A stretch of DNA of 40,911 nt from a virus. Location of the stretch: positions 1 through 40,911 of the IMG/VR virus record IMGVR_UViG_3300032083_001905. One strand, 5' to 3'. Every line of letters begins with the position of its first letter. Within the stretch, counting starts at the first letter, position 1. The notes under the pieces were generated by a model. It was not told the DNA's origin. It saw nothing but the letters and a program-made list of their open reading frames with translations, and searched no databases. This document shows positions 40,497 through 40,911 of this stretch, one piece after another. The translations under genes were made by a program, and so were the position numbers.

Positions 40497-40615
40497 TTAT
40501 TTCTCCTATGTTTAACTTTAATTAACTTACTTAATATACGAATAAAAGTAGTTATATTCGGTTTTTTATTTTCAAATACCATATAACTTTTTTCTTCATA
40601 GTTAAAATTAAACAT
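40493..40615 (-). CDS. Possible 40-aa protein
   Basis: A 40-codon frame (MFNFNYEEKSYMVFENKK...) ends in an ATGA overlap with the 110-aa gene and starts inside the end of the 37-codon frame upstream. Both overlaps support translation, but the ribosome site is weak (AAAG) and a promoter candidate lies within the frame. The C-terminal half is basic (LIKVKHRRNK). It may be only leader sequence. Confidence 0.35.
   Translation of the reverse strand: MFNFNYEEKSYMVFENKKPNITTFIRILSKLIKVKHRRNK
40533..40561 (-). promoter_or_regulatory. Weak promoter candidate, TTCG-TATATT -10
   Basis: TTCGTATATT (40542-40533 on the minus strand) matches the -10 of the promoters at 1117 and 4331. The -35 at 17 bases (CCGAAT) is poor, so an extended -10 or an activator would be needed. 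It would start a transcript near 40526 with AGGAG for the 110-aa gene. Confidence 0.35.
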
Positions 40616-40721
40616 AAAAATCTTTGTTTACAAACATTTGATTAGAGATTGAGGTGATACATTTTTGATTAATAAAACCTAAACTATTGAAAATACTTAA
40701 CTTATGTAATTTTACACTCAT
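40608..40721 (-). CDS. Possible 37-aa protein
   Basis: A 37-codon frame from the ATG at 40721 (MSVKLHKLSIFNSLGF...) has GAGG eight bases upstream and follows the polymerase stop by 23 bases. It is otherwise unremarkable: mixed polar/hydrophobic, one cysteine. The ribosome site and the overlap with the next frame are the only support. The stretch 40497-40744 holds only this frame, the 40-codon frame and the weak promoter. Confidence 0.4.
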   Translation of the reverse strand: MSVKLHKLSIFNSLGFINQKCITSISNQMFVNKDFYV

Positions 40722-40744
40722 TTGTATTACCTCTGTATCACCAT

Positions 40745-40911
40745 TTAAAAGAATCTTTCCAATGTATTTGCTTTATCAACAGGCATATCCCATTTCAATG
40801 CTTCGTAAAACATTCTTATTTTCTTCTCTAATGCTCTTGAGAATAACTTATCATAATCTATGTTTTCCTTAATGAAATCCATAATTTCTTTTGGGTCATC
40901 ATAACCTTTAA
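40745..40911 (-). CDS. 43: DNA polymerase C-terminus (T4 gp43-like), partial
   Basis: The last 54 codons of a gene entering from the right edge end KANTLERFF. The pattern IDYDKLFSRALEKKIRMFYEAL lines up with the C-terminal thumb of T4 gp43 (IDY..L....F.KPL), and the terminal LERFF fits the clamp-binding peptide of T4-type polymerases. Position next to gp45 and gp44 supports this. Unlike T4, where 43 follows 45-44-62-regA, here it precedes gp45 in transcription. Confidence 0.8.
   Translation of the reverse strand, partial: KGYDDPKEIMDFIKENIDYDKLFSRALEKKIRMFYEALKWDMPVDKANTLERFF

Noticed and set aside
1-40911. CRISPR arrays, insertion sequences, integrase or attachment sites
   Set aside because: No regularly spaced repeats, transposase or recombinase motifs were seen; the Cas4-like nuclease at 32702-33559 stands alone without cas1/cas2 and is a common phage recombination gene.

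Overview
The window is a strongly AT-rich stretch of a large lytic phage genome. Every convincing gene lies on the minus strand, so transcription runs from high to low coordinates. Genes are packed with ATGA, TAATG or GTGA overlaps and AGGAG-type ribosome binding sites. The high-coordinate end carries a T4-type replication core: the C-terminus of DNA polymerase gp43, sliding clamp gp45, clamp-loader subunits gp44 and gp62, and a GroES-like co-chaperonin. This places it among T4-like myoviruses, most likely marine. The host is not settled. An LdpA-like iron-sulfur protein hints at a cyanobacterial connection, but no photosynthesis gene is present.

Layout in transcription order. (1) 40911-37148: replication core mixed with small zinc-ribbon proteins. 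(2) 37151-32055: accessory metabolism, with a DUF1599/Nmad1 protein, a Mom-like GNAT, a RimK-like ATP-grasp ligase, a short S-adenosylmethionine synthetase, a DUF2452 protein, a Cas4/RecB-like nuclease, a SLOG-fold protein and a ribbon-helix-helix protein. (3) 32038-28188: two GT4 glycosyltransferases, a zinc-ribbon protein and a protein with a Lys/Pro-rich tail. (4) 28183-4498: about 24 kb of surface-polysaccharide genes. They cover nucleotide-sugar synthesis (sugar dehydrogenase, SDR epimerase, 4,6-dehydratase, DegT aminotransferase, acyltransferase, PIG-L deacetylase, CMP-sugar synthetase, mannose-type cupin, nucleotidyltransferase-kinase fusion), glycosyl transfer (many GT-A enzymes and at least one GT-B candidate) and decoration (methyltransferase, radical SAM enzyme, sulfotransferase fused to a GH43-like propeller). 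Two TIM-barrel proteins and the LdpA-like protein also lie here. (5) 4505-1: small genes, a lipoprotein, an HNH endonuclease overlapping a tRNA-Ala, a zincin-like metallopeptidase and a run of tiny coupled genes.

The genes suggest a phage that rewrites or builds a complex acidic, sulfated or methylated glycan, either on the host surface (for example to block superinfection) or on the virion. MetK may supply SAM for the methyltransferase and radical SAM chemistry. The Mom-like and Nmad1 genes suggest chemically modified phage DNA. Four promoters share an AAAGCTTG element at -35, and two of them sit so close to the start codon that the transcripts should be leaderless.

All assignments come from reading motifs by eye; no database search was run.
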